Shown: positions 1 through 6,470, counted from the first letter of the stretch. The stretch: 6,874 nt of DNA from an uncultured bacterium (GCA_945833895.1 CAMAGQ010000089.1:1-6874), one strand, 5' to 3'. The notes: generated by a model from the sequence alone, not told the origin. Numbers and translations are program-made.

Positions 1-294
1 AAGGATTAAGATATTCAAATCGATTTCCAAAAAATTTCTAACCTGAAAATATGTCGGGGCGGATTTTATGTCGCCTTTAATGAACTGCAATAGCAAAAGT
101 CCCCAACACGCACGATTATCATAATCTTTTATATGTTGAAAGGACTTTTCCGCTTTATCCAATTTATCTAAAATTAAATAACAGTAACCTACTTCAAGAT
201 AACATTCATTTTTTTCAAAATAAGCCGCACAACCTTTTATTCTACCGGACAAAAAATCGTCCTTTGCCATTTGGTATTCACTTTTTGCATTCAT
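1..294 (-). CDS. TPR-like helical repeat protein, 3' part missing (runs off left edge)
   Basis: An open minus-strand frame runs without a stop from an ATG at 294 to the window edge, giving 98 visible codons. The product is rich in Leu, Tyr, Lys and Asp. The segment around residues 32-76 (LEVGYCYLILDKLDKAEKSF, then an Ala-Cys-Trp-Gly helix) has the small/aromatic periodicity of tetratricopeptide-like helix pairs, so I read it as a TPR-like scaffold. Four cysteines are visible (residues 22, 31, 38, 63). No signal peptide or membrane helix is seen, so it is probably cytosolic. It starts 30 bases after the stop of the upstream exported TPR-like gene on the same strand and is probably co-transcribed with it. 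The nearest Shine-Dalgarno-like run (GAGGG, 307-311) is 12 bases from the ATG, which is long, so the start is uncertain; an in-frame TGA at 310-312 rules out a much longer N-terminus. No specific function can be assigned. Confidence 0.7.
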   Translation of the reverse strand, partial: MNAKSEYQMAKDDFLSGRIKGCAAYFEKNECYLEVGYCYLILDKLDKAEKSFQHIKDYDNRACWGLLLLQFIKGDIKSAPTYFQVRNFLEIDLNILIL

Positions 295-324
295 AAAAAG
301 CCACAGCCCTCATATTATTGAATG

Positions 325-1728
325 TTACAGAGTTAAATCATTCATCATTGATTGCATCATCAATGCCTGAATAACTTCAGGAGATAATTTCTTTTCTCCC
401 TGTTCGCTAACATAAGGAAGCAAATCGGTTATGTCGCCTTCTTTTGATGAAGAATTGCCGAACATTTTGCTGATTTCTTCGATTTCTCGTTGTTGGCGAA
501 TATATTCAGGGTCTTTTTGAAGTTTTTCGTACGCACTTTCTGTATCGTAAGCGATTTTCATTGTATCTAAATCTGACTTTTTATCAAGGTTTATGGCATC
601 TTGACGGGTTTGGTTTGAACTCTCCTCTGATGAACCTTCTCTGTTCATTTTCTTTTGAATAGTTCTCAACTGAATTTGTTTGTATTCTTCGTTGAATTGA
701 GGAGATAAACCGTTTCCGTACGGAGCATTGATAAACTTATCAAGTTCAGCATCCTGAGTTCCGAACGGCAGATTTACAGGAGTTTCGCCTGCTTTTCCGT
801 CTTCCGTTGTCGGAGTTGTAATCGGATTGATTGCATTGTGCATTTTTCTCATATTTCTGTTAATCAATACATTAGGGTCAATCGGTGTTAAATCTGCTTC
901 TTTCAAGGTATCTCCAAGGTGTGCATTCGGATATACCAATTCAGGAACGTTTACATCAACGTAACATTTTTCATTTGCTTGACCTTGCGGGTCTTGAGGA
1001 TTTTGTTGTCCTGTTGCAGGAGCGGCTGCCGCATCTTCCGCAGTTTTAGAAAGTAACACACAGTTACGTCCGTTTGTTGCATATTTTACAATCATAGGAG
1101 AATCGTTTAGTGCGATTACCTTTTCGTATGCTCTTATTGCATTTTCTTTTTGACCGCATTTTGTATAACTCATTGCAAGGTAATAGTATGCAATTGTTTT
1201 TTGTTCGTTTGTTAAACCATTAAAAGCTTTGTGGTTTACAAGAGAAATACATTCTTGTAAAGCACCTGCAAAATTACTTGCACGATAACTTTCTTTTATA
1301 CCCGTGAAAGATGGTTTAGAATAGAAAGACTGTTCCAAAGTCCACGGTTCAGGAGTATCCATTTTTCCATAAACACGAAGAGATGAGTCGCGAAGGTCCT
1401 TGTTTCTTGGACCGATTAAATCGCCTGTATTTACCGAATTAAGCACTTGGTCAATATTTTTTATTCTTTCTTGTCTGGCAGTATCTTCTGCTTGGTCACG
1501 TTCTTCTTCTGTTTGCGGCGTACCGTTTGCTGCACCTGTTCCCGGACGTAAAGATGAAGCATAGAAATCACTTGTAGCACGTTCCCTGTCTGAATTTGAT
1601 GAATTACCGCCGCCCATTACATCATCATACAAATTGTATTTGTCCAACGGACTTGCTGCAAAAGACACGGTACTCAAAACGTTCACTACCATCATAACTG
1701 CCAATAATAATCCTAACTGCTTTTTCAT
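325..1728 (-). CDS. Exported protein with one TPR-like segment and a long polar C-terminal tail
   Basis: A 467-residue protein. Residues 1-24 form a classical signal peptide: Lys-Lys, a hydrophobic core (LGLLLAVMMVVNVL), and Ser-Phe-Ala before the likely cleavage site at 24/25. There is no lipobox cysteine, so it should be a soluble periplasmic or secreted protein. Residues 40-110 are polar and charged. Residues about 142-222 are TPR-like: one helix pair around YRASNFAGALQECISLV and a better one around IAYYYLAMSYTKCGQKENAI. An Ala/Pro/Gln/Asn-rich linker (229-253) follows. The rest to residue 467 is Asn/Gln/Glu/Lys-rich, looks largely disordered, and ends in a Met-rich helix. Exactly four cysteines occur (160, 191, 223, 255), spaced 31, 32 and 32 residues. 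The start is supported by GAGG at 1737-1740, 8 bases before the ATG. TPR segments in exported proteins usually mediate protein contacts; the function here is unknown. Confidence 0.85.
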   Translation of the reverse strand: MKKQLGLLLAVMMVVNVLSTVSFAASPLDKYNLYDDVMGGGNSSNSDRERATSDFYASSLRPGTGAANGTPQTEEERDQAEDTARQERIKNIDQVLNSVNTGDLIGPRNKDLRDSSLRVYGKMDTPEPWTLEQSFYSKPSFTGIKESYRASNFAGALQECISLVNHKAFNGLTNEQKTIAYYYLAMSYTKCGQKENAIRAYEKVIALNDSPMIVKYATNGRNCVLLSKTAEDAAAAPATGQQNPQDPQGQANEKCYVDVNVPELVYPNAHLGDTLKEADLTPIDPNVLINRNMRKMHNAINPITTPTTEDGKAGETPVNLPFGTQDAELDKFINAPYGNGLSPQFNEEYKQIQLRTIQKKMNREGSSEESSNQTRQDAINLDKKSDLDTMKIAYDTESAYEKLQKDPEYIRQQREIEEISKMFGNSSSKEGDITDLLPYVSEQGEKKLSPEVIQALMMQSMMNDLTL

Positions 1729-1780
1729 TATATTAACCTCTTCGTATTCTTATTAGTTAAACTACTTTGTCCTCTAGGCT

Positions 1781-1786
1781 ATTATA
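1781..1786 (-). promoter_or_regulatory. Candidate -10 box for the exported TPR-like gene
   Basis: On the minus strand, bases 1786-1781 read TATAAT, a perfect sigma-70 -10 hexamer about 52 bases upstream of the ATG at 1728. No good -35 hexamer sits 16-18 bases upstream (1804-1809 reads ATGTAT), and the surroundings are almost pure A/T, so a chance match is possible. If real, the gene has its own promoter in addition to any read-through from queH. Confidence 0.3.
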
Positions 1787-1802
1787 TGATAATTTATATA
1801 AT
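1781..1802. repeat. AT-only perfect inverted repeat between queH and the TPR-like gene
   Basis: ATTATAT (1781-1787) and ATATAAT (1796-1802) are perfect reverse complements separated by 8 bases. The left arm contains the candidate -10 box. With only A-T pairs the hairpin would be weak, and no T-run follows directly in the minus direction, so it does not look like a terminator. It could be a small operator or simply AT-rich sequence. Confidence 0.25.
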
Positions 1803-1831
1803 CATACATAGTACAAACGGATGATATTTTA

Positions 1832-2392
1832 TCAATTTCTTTGTGCAAATTTACAACCGCAGTAATTTTGTCTGTATAAGTTGAGTTCTTTTGAGATTTT
1901 GTTTGTCTTTAAAAACCCGTCCTGCTTTCTGAAATTTATCGGCAAATACTCGATTTCATACTTTTGAGCAACGATATTGCCTATTTCGGACAGTTTCTCA
2001 AAATTCTTATGAGGACTTATTACTATTGATGTTGTAAATTTTTCAATACCAAGTTCTTTTGCAAGTTGTGCGGTTTTATCAAGTCGTAATTCAAAACACT
2101 TGTCGCATCTTGCTCCTTTTTCTGGCTCGTTTTCCAGACCTTGAACATATTCGTAATACTTTTTAGGTTCATAATCTCCAACGATTAATTCAACCCCGAA
2201 ATGTTCGCATAACTGCTTTTCAGCCTCTAATCTTCGTTGATATTCCTCTAACGGGTAGATATTCGGGTTATAGAAATACACAACGACAGAATATCCCATA
2301 TTCTGCAAATACTCTATGGGATATCCCGAACATATTGCACAACACGCATGCAGTAAGATTTTAGAAGAATTTGTGTTTTGGTTTTCCGCCAT
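1832..2392 (-). CDS. queH: Epoxyqueuosine reductase QueH
   Basis: A 186-residue cytosolic enzyme of the QueH (formerly DUF208) family. It catalyses the last step of queuosine synthesis, reducing epoxyqueuosine to queuosine at the wobble position of GUN-anticodon tRNAs, and is unrelated to the cobalamin-dependent QueG. The family signatures are all present: HACCAICSGYP (15-25) with the paired Cys17-Cys18, YNPNIYP (41-47), RCDKC (95-99), FTTSIVISPHK (119-129), FRKQDG (154-159), and the C-terminal LYRQNYCGC (172-180). Known QueH enzymes bind an iron-sulfur cluster plus a nearby metal through such cysteines; the final Cys-Gly-Cys (178/180) is the expected redox pair. The length is normal for the family. 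The start lies inside the 3' end of the VKOR-DsbA gene (32-base overlap in another frame), with AAAAGGT at 2401-2407 ending 8 bases before the ATG, so translation is probably coupled. No queuosine precursor genes are visible here. Confidence 0.95.
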   Translation of the reverse strand: MAENQNTNSSKILLHACCAICSGYPIEYLQNMGYSVVVYFYNPNIYPLEEYQRRLEAEKQLCEHFGVELIVGDYEPKKYYEYVQGLENEPEKGARCDKCFELRLDKTAQLAKELGIEKFTTSIVISPHKNFEKLSEIGNIVAQKYEIEYLPINFRKQDGFLKTNKISKELNLYRQNYCGCKFAQRN

Positions 2393-3596
2393 TTGCTTTA
2401 ACCTTTTCTTTTAATGCAGGATAACCGCCTCTTGGAATACCCATTTCAAACTTACCGCCATTGATAACGATTGCAGGAGTACCCATTTGGTCTAAGTCAA
2501 TTGCGAACTTAATATCTTTTTGAATTTTTGCCATTATTTCAGGATCTTGAGCATCTTTTTTCAACTGCTCCATATCAAGTCCGTAGTGTGCATTTTCCAA
2601 AACTTCTATAATTTCTTCTTCGCCCTGAGGTTTCTTTTCAAAGAACAGAGAATTTACTTCCCAGAATTTGCCTTGTTTATATGCAGCTTCGGCAAATCTT
2701 GCCATATCACAAGAACCTTCATGGAACGGTGTACGCAAGTATTGATTACATTTTTGGTCAAGCGGCAGGCTGTGGTGTTCAATTCTGATATTATCAAAAT
2801 CTGTTACAAGTTTGTGAACCATCATATTGAACACATTACACATCGGACACATGTAATCGGAATAAACCTCGATTACTATCGCATCTTCAGCCTTTGAACC
2901 GAGCAAATTACCTTTTATTGCATATTTATTTGTTTTTGCGTCAATAAATTCTCCGATTGCTCTATGAGATTTCAGAGCAGGAGAAAAAACAGCGGTTGTG
3001 TATGTCCAACCTAAAAATCCGACAGCACAAAGCATTACAACAGTAAACGCAATTCTATACGGAACAGGTTTAAGTGCATCGACAAAATCTTTCCAACTCT
3101 GTTTTATAGCACCGACAAATCCGCCTTCAATTCCGCGAACTGCAACAAGACCGATTAAAAGGTTCAAACAGTATGTCACGGCACACATTATACAAATCTT
3201 GTGAATGCCAAACAAACTTACGCAAAGTAATATCATTGATATTGTAAAAGAAATAAGCCCCAATGATGCAATATAGTGAAACTTATTTTTGAAAACTTCC
3301 AAAAACTTCAAGAACGGAACTTTTTTCAAAACATCAACACTTAACAACATTGTAATGAACGCATACAGGGACAATCCCCAATACGCTAACGGAACACCAA
3401 AGAACTGCGATTCCGTAGTTCTTGCGACACCGTCACAGTCAACAAGTTCACTCACAGAACAAAAACTTGGCAAAGCATACTGGTTGAAATTCGCCTGATA
3501 ATAAATATATGCTAAATCAATAGTTACAAGTACACCGATTAAAACAAGAACCCCTATCGTAACGGTTTTTGTTAATTCACTTTTACCTTTTTCCAT
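2361..3596 (-). CDS. VKOR-DsbA fusion, membrane disulfide-forming oxidoreductase
   Basis: A 411-residue fusion of an integral-membrane vitamin K epoxide reductase domain and a thioredoxin/DsbA-like domain. Family role: DsbA oxidises exported proteins while VKOR passes the electrons to a membrane quinone, replacing DsbB. Five hydrophobic helices are seen (about 12-33, 68-88, 106-128, 131-153, 182-202). The VKOR loop cysteines are Cys46 and Cys54, with the same spacing as human VKORC1 (43/51), and the quinone-proximal active site is CIMC (135-138). After the fifth helix, the thioredoxin-like domain carries YSDYMCPMC with its catalytic CPMC at 250-253 and a cis-Pro in GTPAIVING (Pro374). It also has a second cysteine pair (Cys283 in LDQKCN, Cys296 in HEGSC) known from VKOR-linked DsbA domains. 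The domain is expected outside the cytoplasm. GGAGAG (3603-3608) lies 6 bases before the ATG. Such fusions are known in cyanobacteria, actinobacteria and deltaproteobacteria. Confidence 0.95.
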   Translation of the reverse strand: MEKGKSELTKTVTIGVLVLIGVLVTIDLAYIYYQANFNQYALPSFCSVSELVDCDGVARTTESQFFGVPLAYWGLSLYAFITMLLSVDVLKKVPFLKFLEVFKNKFHYIASLGLISFTISMILLCVSLFGIHKICIMCAVTYCLNLLIGLVAVRGIEGGFVGAIKQSWKDFVDALKPVPYRIAFTVVMLCAVGFLGWTYTTAVFSPALKSHRAIGEFIDAKTNKYAIKGNLLGSKAEDAIVIEVYSDYMCPMCNVFNMMVHKLVTDFDNIRIEHHSLPLDQKCNQYLRTPFHEGSCDMARFAEAAYKQGKFWEVNSLFFEKKPQGEEEIIEVLENAHYGLDMEQLKKDAQDPEIMAKIQKDIKFAIDLDQMGTPAIVINGGKFEMGIPRGGYPALKEKVKANGGKPKHKFF

Positions 3597-3633
3597 TTAC
3601 TTCTCTCCATATTCATATACCCTATATGACTAT

Positions 3634-3663
3634 ATTATATTTTTTTAAAAAATTAATCAACAA
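3634..3663 (-). promoter_or_regulatory. Candidate sigma-70 promoter for VKOR-DsbA and queH
   Basis: Reading the minus strand, bases 3639-3634 are a perfect TATAAT. Upstream, TTGTTG (3663-3658) sits at an 18-base spacing, and an overlapping TTGATT (3660-3655) at 15. The spacer contains a T6-A7 tract (3652-3640), which would bend the DNA. Transcription would begin near 3627, leaving a leader of about 30 bases that holds the ribosome binding site. Confidence 0.45.
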
Positions 3664-3681
3664 ACTTAATAACTAGGTTAC

Positions 3682-3710
3682 TTGAAGAAAATCATAATTA
3701 ATGGTAATAT
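3682..3710 (+). promoter_or_regulatory. Candidate sigma-70 promoter for the MshEN-like protein and asparaginase
   Basis: TTGAAG (3682-3687) and TAATAT (3705-3710) are separated by the ideal 17 bases; each matches its consensus hexamer at four of six positions. The predicted transcript starts near 3716-3718, just before a ribosome binding site at 3721-3726. A short inverted repeat TAAC-TAG-GTTA (3670-3680) abuts the -35 box and could be a regulator site, though its arms are only 4 bases. Confidence 0.45.
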
Positions 3711-3720
3711 GCTTACTTGT

Positions 3721-3726
3721 TAAGGA
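3721..3726 (+). promoter_or_regulatory. Ribosome binding site that decides a GTG start
   Basis: TAAGGA lies 8 bases before GTG at 3735, an ideal distance. The longer in-frame alternative, TTG at 3717, lacks any Shine-Dalgarno-like sequence upstream and would fall at the predicted transcription start. I therefore begin the gene at 3735. Confidence 0.65.
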
Positions 3727-3734
3727 ATAAAAAA

Positions 3735-4448
3735 GTGAATCGCAGGAATTTCAAACAGTTTTTGGGAAAAATATCAAAGTTTCCTGATTGGATGAAAACC
3801 ATCTTATATCAAGAACTTTCTACTCAACTTACAAATGACACAATATATACCTATACGACCTACAAGCCCGTACTTACCTACAAGGGCAATTGCGAATTGA
3901 AGTCGGAACAGAAAAATTTTGACAGAAATATTTACAATATTTTGGAATTAATTGAAAAAGATTACAATATCTGCGAAATTTCTATGGACACGTATTTGAC
4001 ACTGGAAGAGATTTCTTCATATTTCTTGCTTTGTGTAAATTCAGGCTACATAGAAAAACCCGAAAACCCTTATATAATGAATATGGCGAACTTTATTGCA
4101 GGCAAAACCCGCACAGGTGAATATTTATCTGAAAACAAAATCATCTCAAGCGAACAACTTTCAAAAGCGATAGATGTTGATAAGCAAACAAAATCAAACA
4201 GAAAATTCGGTCAAATTCTTTCGGATTTAGGTTTTACAGACAAGCAATATATTAATAATCTCTTTAAATTTAAAGAAGAATCTAAAAAAAGATTTATTGC
4301 GGATTACGGCGAAATCCCAGAAACCAACCGTCAATACGCAAACACAGAAGATAAATACAAAAAGGAAATAGAAGATTTACAAACTGAGAACAAACAACTC
4401 AAAACAAAGTTAAATCAACTGTTACTACTGGTGAAAACAAATGATTAA
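3735..4448 (+). CDS. Regulator-like protein: winged-helix-like segment, MshEN/GspE-N-like domain, leucine zipper
   Basis: A 237-residue soluble protein of unassigned function, counted from the GTG at 3735 (a TTG at 3717 would add six residues). Three parts are visible. Residues about 65-107 (NILELIEKD to SGYIE) resemble the winged-helix-like segment of PatA/DUF4388 proteins, where an Ile-rich helix, a short helix and a final Gly-Ile-Glu turn recur. Residues about 126-177 hold two tandem motifs, RTGEYLSENKIISSEQL and RKFGQILSDLGFTDKQY, matching the R-x-G-x-x-L...G-x-I/F pattern of the GspE/MshE N-terminal domain; in MshE that domain binds cyclic di-GMP. The C-terminus (about 205-233) is a predicted dimeric coiled coil with heptad residues Ile212, Leu215, Asn219, Leu222, Leu226 and Leu229. 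No ATPase domain follows, so this is not a secretion ATPase. The stop overlaps the asparaginase start by 8 bases, implying coupled translation. Domain matches are by eye. Confidence 0.8.
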   Translation: MNRRNFKQFLGKISKFPDWMKTILYQELSTQLTNDTIYTYTTYKPVLTYKGNCELKSEQKNFDRNIYNILELIEKDYNICEISMDTYLTLEEISSYFLLCVNSGYIEKPENPYIMNMANFIAGKTRTGEYLSENKIISSEQLSKAIDVDKQTKSNRKFGQILSDLGFTDKQYINNLFKFKEESKKRFIADYGEIPETNRQYANTEDKYKKEIEDLQTENKQLKTKLNQLLLLVKTND

Positions 4449-5397
4449 TAAAAACACAAACCCTGAAAAACTTGTTATATTTAACAGGGACGGACTAATT
4501 GAAAGAGAACACTTCGGATATGTCGTAAGATGCGACAAATACCACGTAATTGAAAAAATCGGAGATGACAAACATTATCCGTTTTATATGCGTTCTTGTG
4601 CAAAACCGCTCCAAGCCGCACTAATCATCGATTACGAACTTGATAAAAAATTTGACATGTCAGAAGAAGAAATTGCCGTATGTTCAGCATCACATGCCGG
4701 CGAAAAAGTTCACATTGACCTTATTCAAAATTTACTTAACAAATTCGGAATAGACAGCAAAAAATTAAAATGCGGAGTTCACGAACCTATCTCCCAAACC
4801 GCACACGACGAACTTGTAAAAACAAACAATCAACCGTCGGCAATTCACAACAACTGCTCGGGCAAACATACAATGATGCTTGGCTTATGCAAGATAAATG
4901 ACTGGGATATGGATAATTACGACAGTATTAACCACCCGCTGCAAAAAGAAATTAAACGCAAAATATATGAACTTTGCGAAATCAAAACCGACTACCCTGA
5001 AACAAAAGACGGGTGCGGAGTTCCGATATATTCAATGCCGTTAGAAAACATGGTTAAGGGTTATTTGAACTTGTTCCTTGACCCGAAATACGAACGAATT
5101 AAAAACGCATTCCTTAACCACGCTTACGAAATCGGCGGAGAAAACAGAACCGATACAAAAATTATCGCAAACTCCAAAAACCTCATCGCTAAAGTCGGTG
5201 CGGAAGGGCTTTGTATCGTGATAAATACAGAACTTGAAGAAGGTTTTATCGTTAAAATTTGCGATTCAAATATGCAGGCAAGAGAATTTGTAACCGTCGA
5301 TTTAATCAACAATCTGAACTGGGCAAAAATCGACCTCTCGCACGATATCACAACAATTCACGGGGATAAAATCGGAGAAGTTATTACTTTGTTATAA
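4441..5397 (+). CDS. L-asparaginase, class 3 (Rhizobium etli type, Asparaginase_II family)
   Basis: A 318-residue cytosolic enzyme expected to hydrolyse L-asparagine to aspartate and ammonia. It belongs to the beta-lactamase-fold Asparaginase_II family, not the E. coli AnsA/AnsB fold. Motifs in order: MRSCAKPLQ (50-58), giving the Ser52-x-x-Lys55 catalytic pair; CSASHAGEKVH (81-91); HNNCSGKHTMML (136-147); DGCGVP (190-195); and AKVGAEG (250-256). Cys139, Lys142 and Cys192 correspond in spacing to the zinc-binding Cys135, Lys138 and Cys189 of R. etli ReAV, and Lys251 to its Lys263 (my alignment by motif). No signal peptide is present. The length is close to, slightly below, the family norm. 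Its ATG lies inside the last codons of the upstream gene and is preceded only by a weak GGTG (4430-4433), so it probably depends on translation of that gene. The 3' end overlaps the convergent muramidase gene by 14 bases. Confidence 0.92.
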   Translation: MINKNTNPEKLVIFNRDGLIEREHFGYVVRCDKYHVIEKIGDDKHYPFYMRSCAKPLQAALIIDYELDKKFDMSEEEIAVCSASHAGEKVHIDLIQNLLNKFGIDSKKLKCGVHEPISQTAHDELVKTNNQPSAIHNNCSGKHTMMLGLCKINDWDMDNYDSINHPLQKEIKRKIYELCEIKTDYPETKDGCGVPIYSMPLENMVKGYLNLFLDPKYERIKNAFLNHAYEIGGENRTDTKIIANSKNLIAKVGAEGLCIVINTELEEGFIVKICDSNMQAREFVTVDLINNLNWAKIDLSHDITTIHGDKIGEVITLL

Positions 5398-6454
5398 GTT
5401 TTAATTTCAATCTGTTGCCAAAATAGCCTTGAACATCTTTATTATATCCTGCAATTTGGTTTGCAAAATTCAAACCTTTTTTCTTGCATTCAAGCCTTAA
5501 CAGTTCGACACCTCTGTTATAAACCTGTTGTGCCGTATTGATGTTGGATTGCGGAATACCGTTTTTATACATTTTTGTGGCAAGCGAAATATCAAACAAT
5601 CTTCTTTTGCTCAACCCGCTCATTTCTTGTTTGGTTTTTATCGATTTGTTGAAAGTAAGTTTATTAACGGCGGCTTCCCACTTGCCGTTTTTCAAGCAGT
5701 AAATCAGACCTTTGAAACTCTCATCATCAATAACACCTTTGTTGAAGGTTAAATCAAGAACACTTTCTTTCAAACTTTGCGGGATTCTGTCATAAGCCTT
5801 CTGACTGCCAAGAAGAGTAACCAAATTCTCTTCGACAATCAACAAATCCTTTGCACAAAGAGTACAAACTTCGGCATTTGTTAATTTAGCCTTGTCGCCG
5901 TGGAGAAATTTGTGTCCGATTCCGATTGTTTTAACTCCGTTATCATCTAAATACGGAGTGTTGTGAAAAGCATTATCGGAAAGATTTGCACTGTCTTCCA
6001 CACGTTTCAATTTCTTGATAAAATCAACGCTCACGCCCATTGCTTTTGCAATATCGTTCAAGTTATTAACATTTCTAACTTTGCGAGTAGGCGGAATTTT
6101 CAAAACCTGCCCGGCTTTTATATTAAGTGCGGTTTTAGGAGTAAGATTATTTGCCGCCAAAAGTGCACTCGTCGTAACCCCGTATTTTTTTGCTATAACA
6201 TCGGGATTTTCATTTTTCTTGACGGTATGGTTAGGATTTTTAACCGTCTGGATGTATTTTGAACGAGTACTCTGAGTCTGAATTTGTTCATCAGAAATCT
6301 CAGGAACGATTGAAATTTCGTTCGGTTTAGTCTTATTCGGTTTGCCGTTGAAAATCGGTTGTTTAACCTTGCCTTGAATTTGTACAGGCTTATCGGAAGT
6401 TGTTCCTGAAATTTTAGATTTTATTGTATTTAAAAGATTTGTCAGCCAATCCAT
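5384..6454 (-). CDS. LysM-containing GH24 muramidase (T4/lambdoid-type lysozyme)
   Basis: A 356-residue protein expected to cleave the N-acetylmuramic acid to N-acetylglucosamine bonds of peptidoglycan. Residues 1-20 form an amphipathic stretch, not a signal peptide. A Pro/Asn/Gln/Lys linker follows (22-72). One LysM domain covers about 74-121 (ending GQVLKIPP) and should bind glycan chains. Residues 129-150 look like a degenerate half LysM. The GH24 domain spans about 145-300: Glu153 in KRVEDSA, Asp170 and Thr176 in YLDDNGVKTIGIGH match T4 lysozyme Glu11, Asp20 and Thr26, but Glu and Asp are 17 apart rather than 9. FNKG (237-240) and GLSKRR (280-285) are further family marks. The C-terminal tail (300-356) is basic. 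AAAAAGG (6464-6470) lies 9 bases before the ATG and touches the amidase stop codon. How it leaves the cytoplasm is not evident: it may need a holin or another export route, or act on cell lysis. Confidence 0.9.
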   Translation of the reverse strand: MDWLTNLLNTIKSKISGTTSDKPVQIQGKVKQPIFNGKPNKTKPNEISIVPEISDEQIQTQSTRSKYIQTVKNPNHTVKKNENPDVIAKKYGVTTSALLAANNLTPKTALNIKAGQVLKIPPTRKVRNVNNLNDIAKAMGVSVDFIKKLKRVEDSANLSDNAFHNTPYLDDNGVKTIGIGHKFLHGDKAKLTNAEVCTLCAKDLLIVEENLVTLLGSQKAYDRIPQSLKESVLDLTFNKGVIDDESFKGLIYCLKNGKWEAAVNKLTFNKSIKTKQEMSGLSKRRLFDISLATKMYKNGIPQSNINTAQQVYNRGVELLRLECKKKGLNFANQIAGYNKDVQGYFGNRLKLKLITK

Positions 6455-6463
6455 ATATTTTAA

Positions 6464-6470
6464 CCTTTTT
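6464..6470 (-). promoter_or_regulatory. Ribosome binding site overlapping the amidase stop codon
   Basis: AAAAAGG on the minus strand overlaps the last base of the amidase TAA (6470-6472) and ends 9 bases before the muramidase ATG at 6454. It supports the muramidase being initiated separately, probably by ribosomes that have just finished the amidase. Confidence 0.55.

Noticed and set aside
278..313. Tiny minus-strand frame starting ATG at 313, product containing FYECKK that resembles the start of a zinc ribbon
   Set aside because: It stops after 11 codons and overlaps the start of the left-edge gene; the resemblance is too short to mean anything.
1822..1834. TGATA-TTT-TATCA hairpin at the end of queH as a possible terminator
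   Set aside because: The stem is five mostly A-T pairs with no following T-run in the minus direction; too weak for intrinsic termination.
2520..2897. Plus-strand open frame antisense to the VKOR-DsbA gene, about 125 codons
   Set aside because: It lies wholly inside a strongly supported gene on the other strand and its product (Phe/Cys/Ile-rich) has no recognisable family features or ribosome binding site.
3709..3723. Four-codon upstream frame (ATG CTT ACT TGT TAA) before the MshEN-like gene
   Set aside because: It begins upstream of the predicted transcription start and has no ribosome binding site, so a leader peptide is not supported.
3960..4300. Full type II secretion or type IV pilus ATPase suggested by the GspE-N-like motifs
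   Set aside because: The protein ends in a coiled coil after the motif pair; there are no Walker A or B motifs and no ATPase gene beside it.
5124..5351. Minus-strand open frame antisense to the asparaginase gene
   Set aside because: It is inside the conserved asparaginase coding region, with no initiation signal or recognisable product.
5963..6275. Two overlapping plus-strand frames opposite the LysM/GH24 gene, with hydrophobic products
   Set aside because: They mirror the codon pattern of the muramidase gene; the hydrophobic look comes from reverse-complementing Lys/Asn-rich coding sequence.
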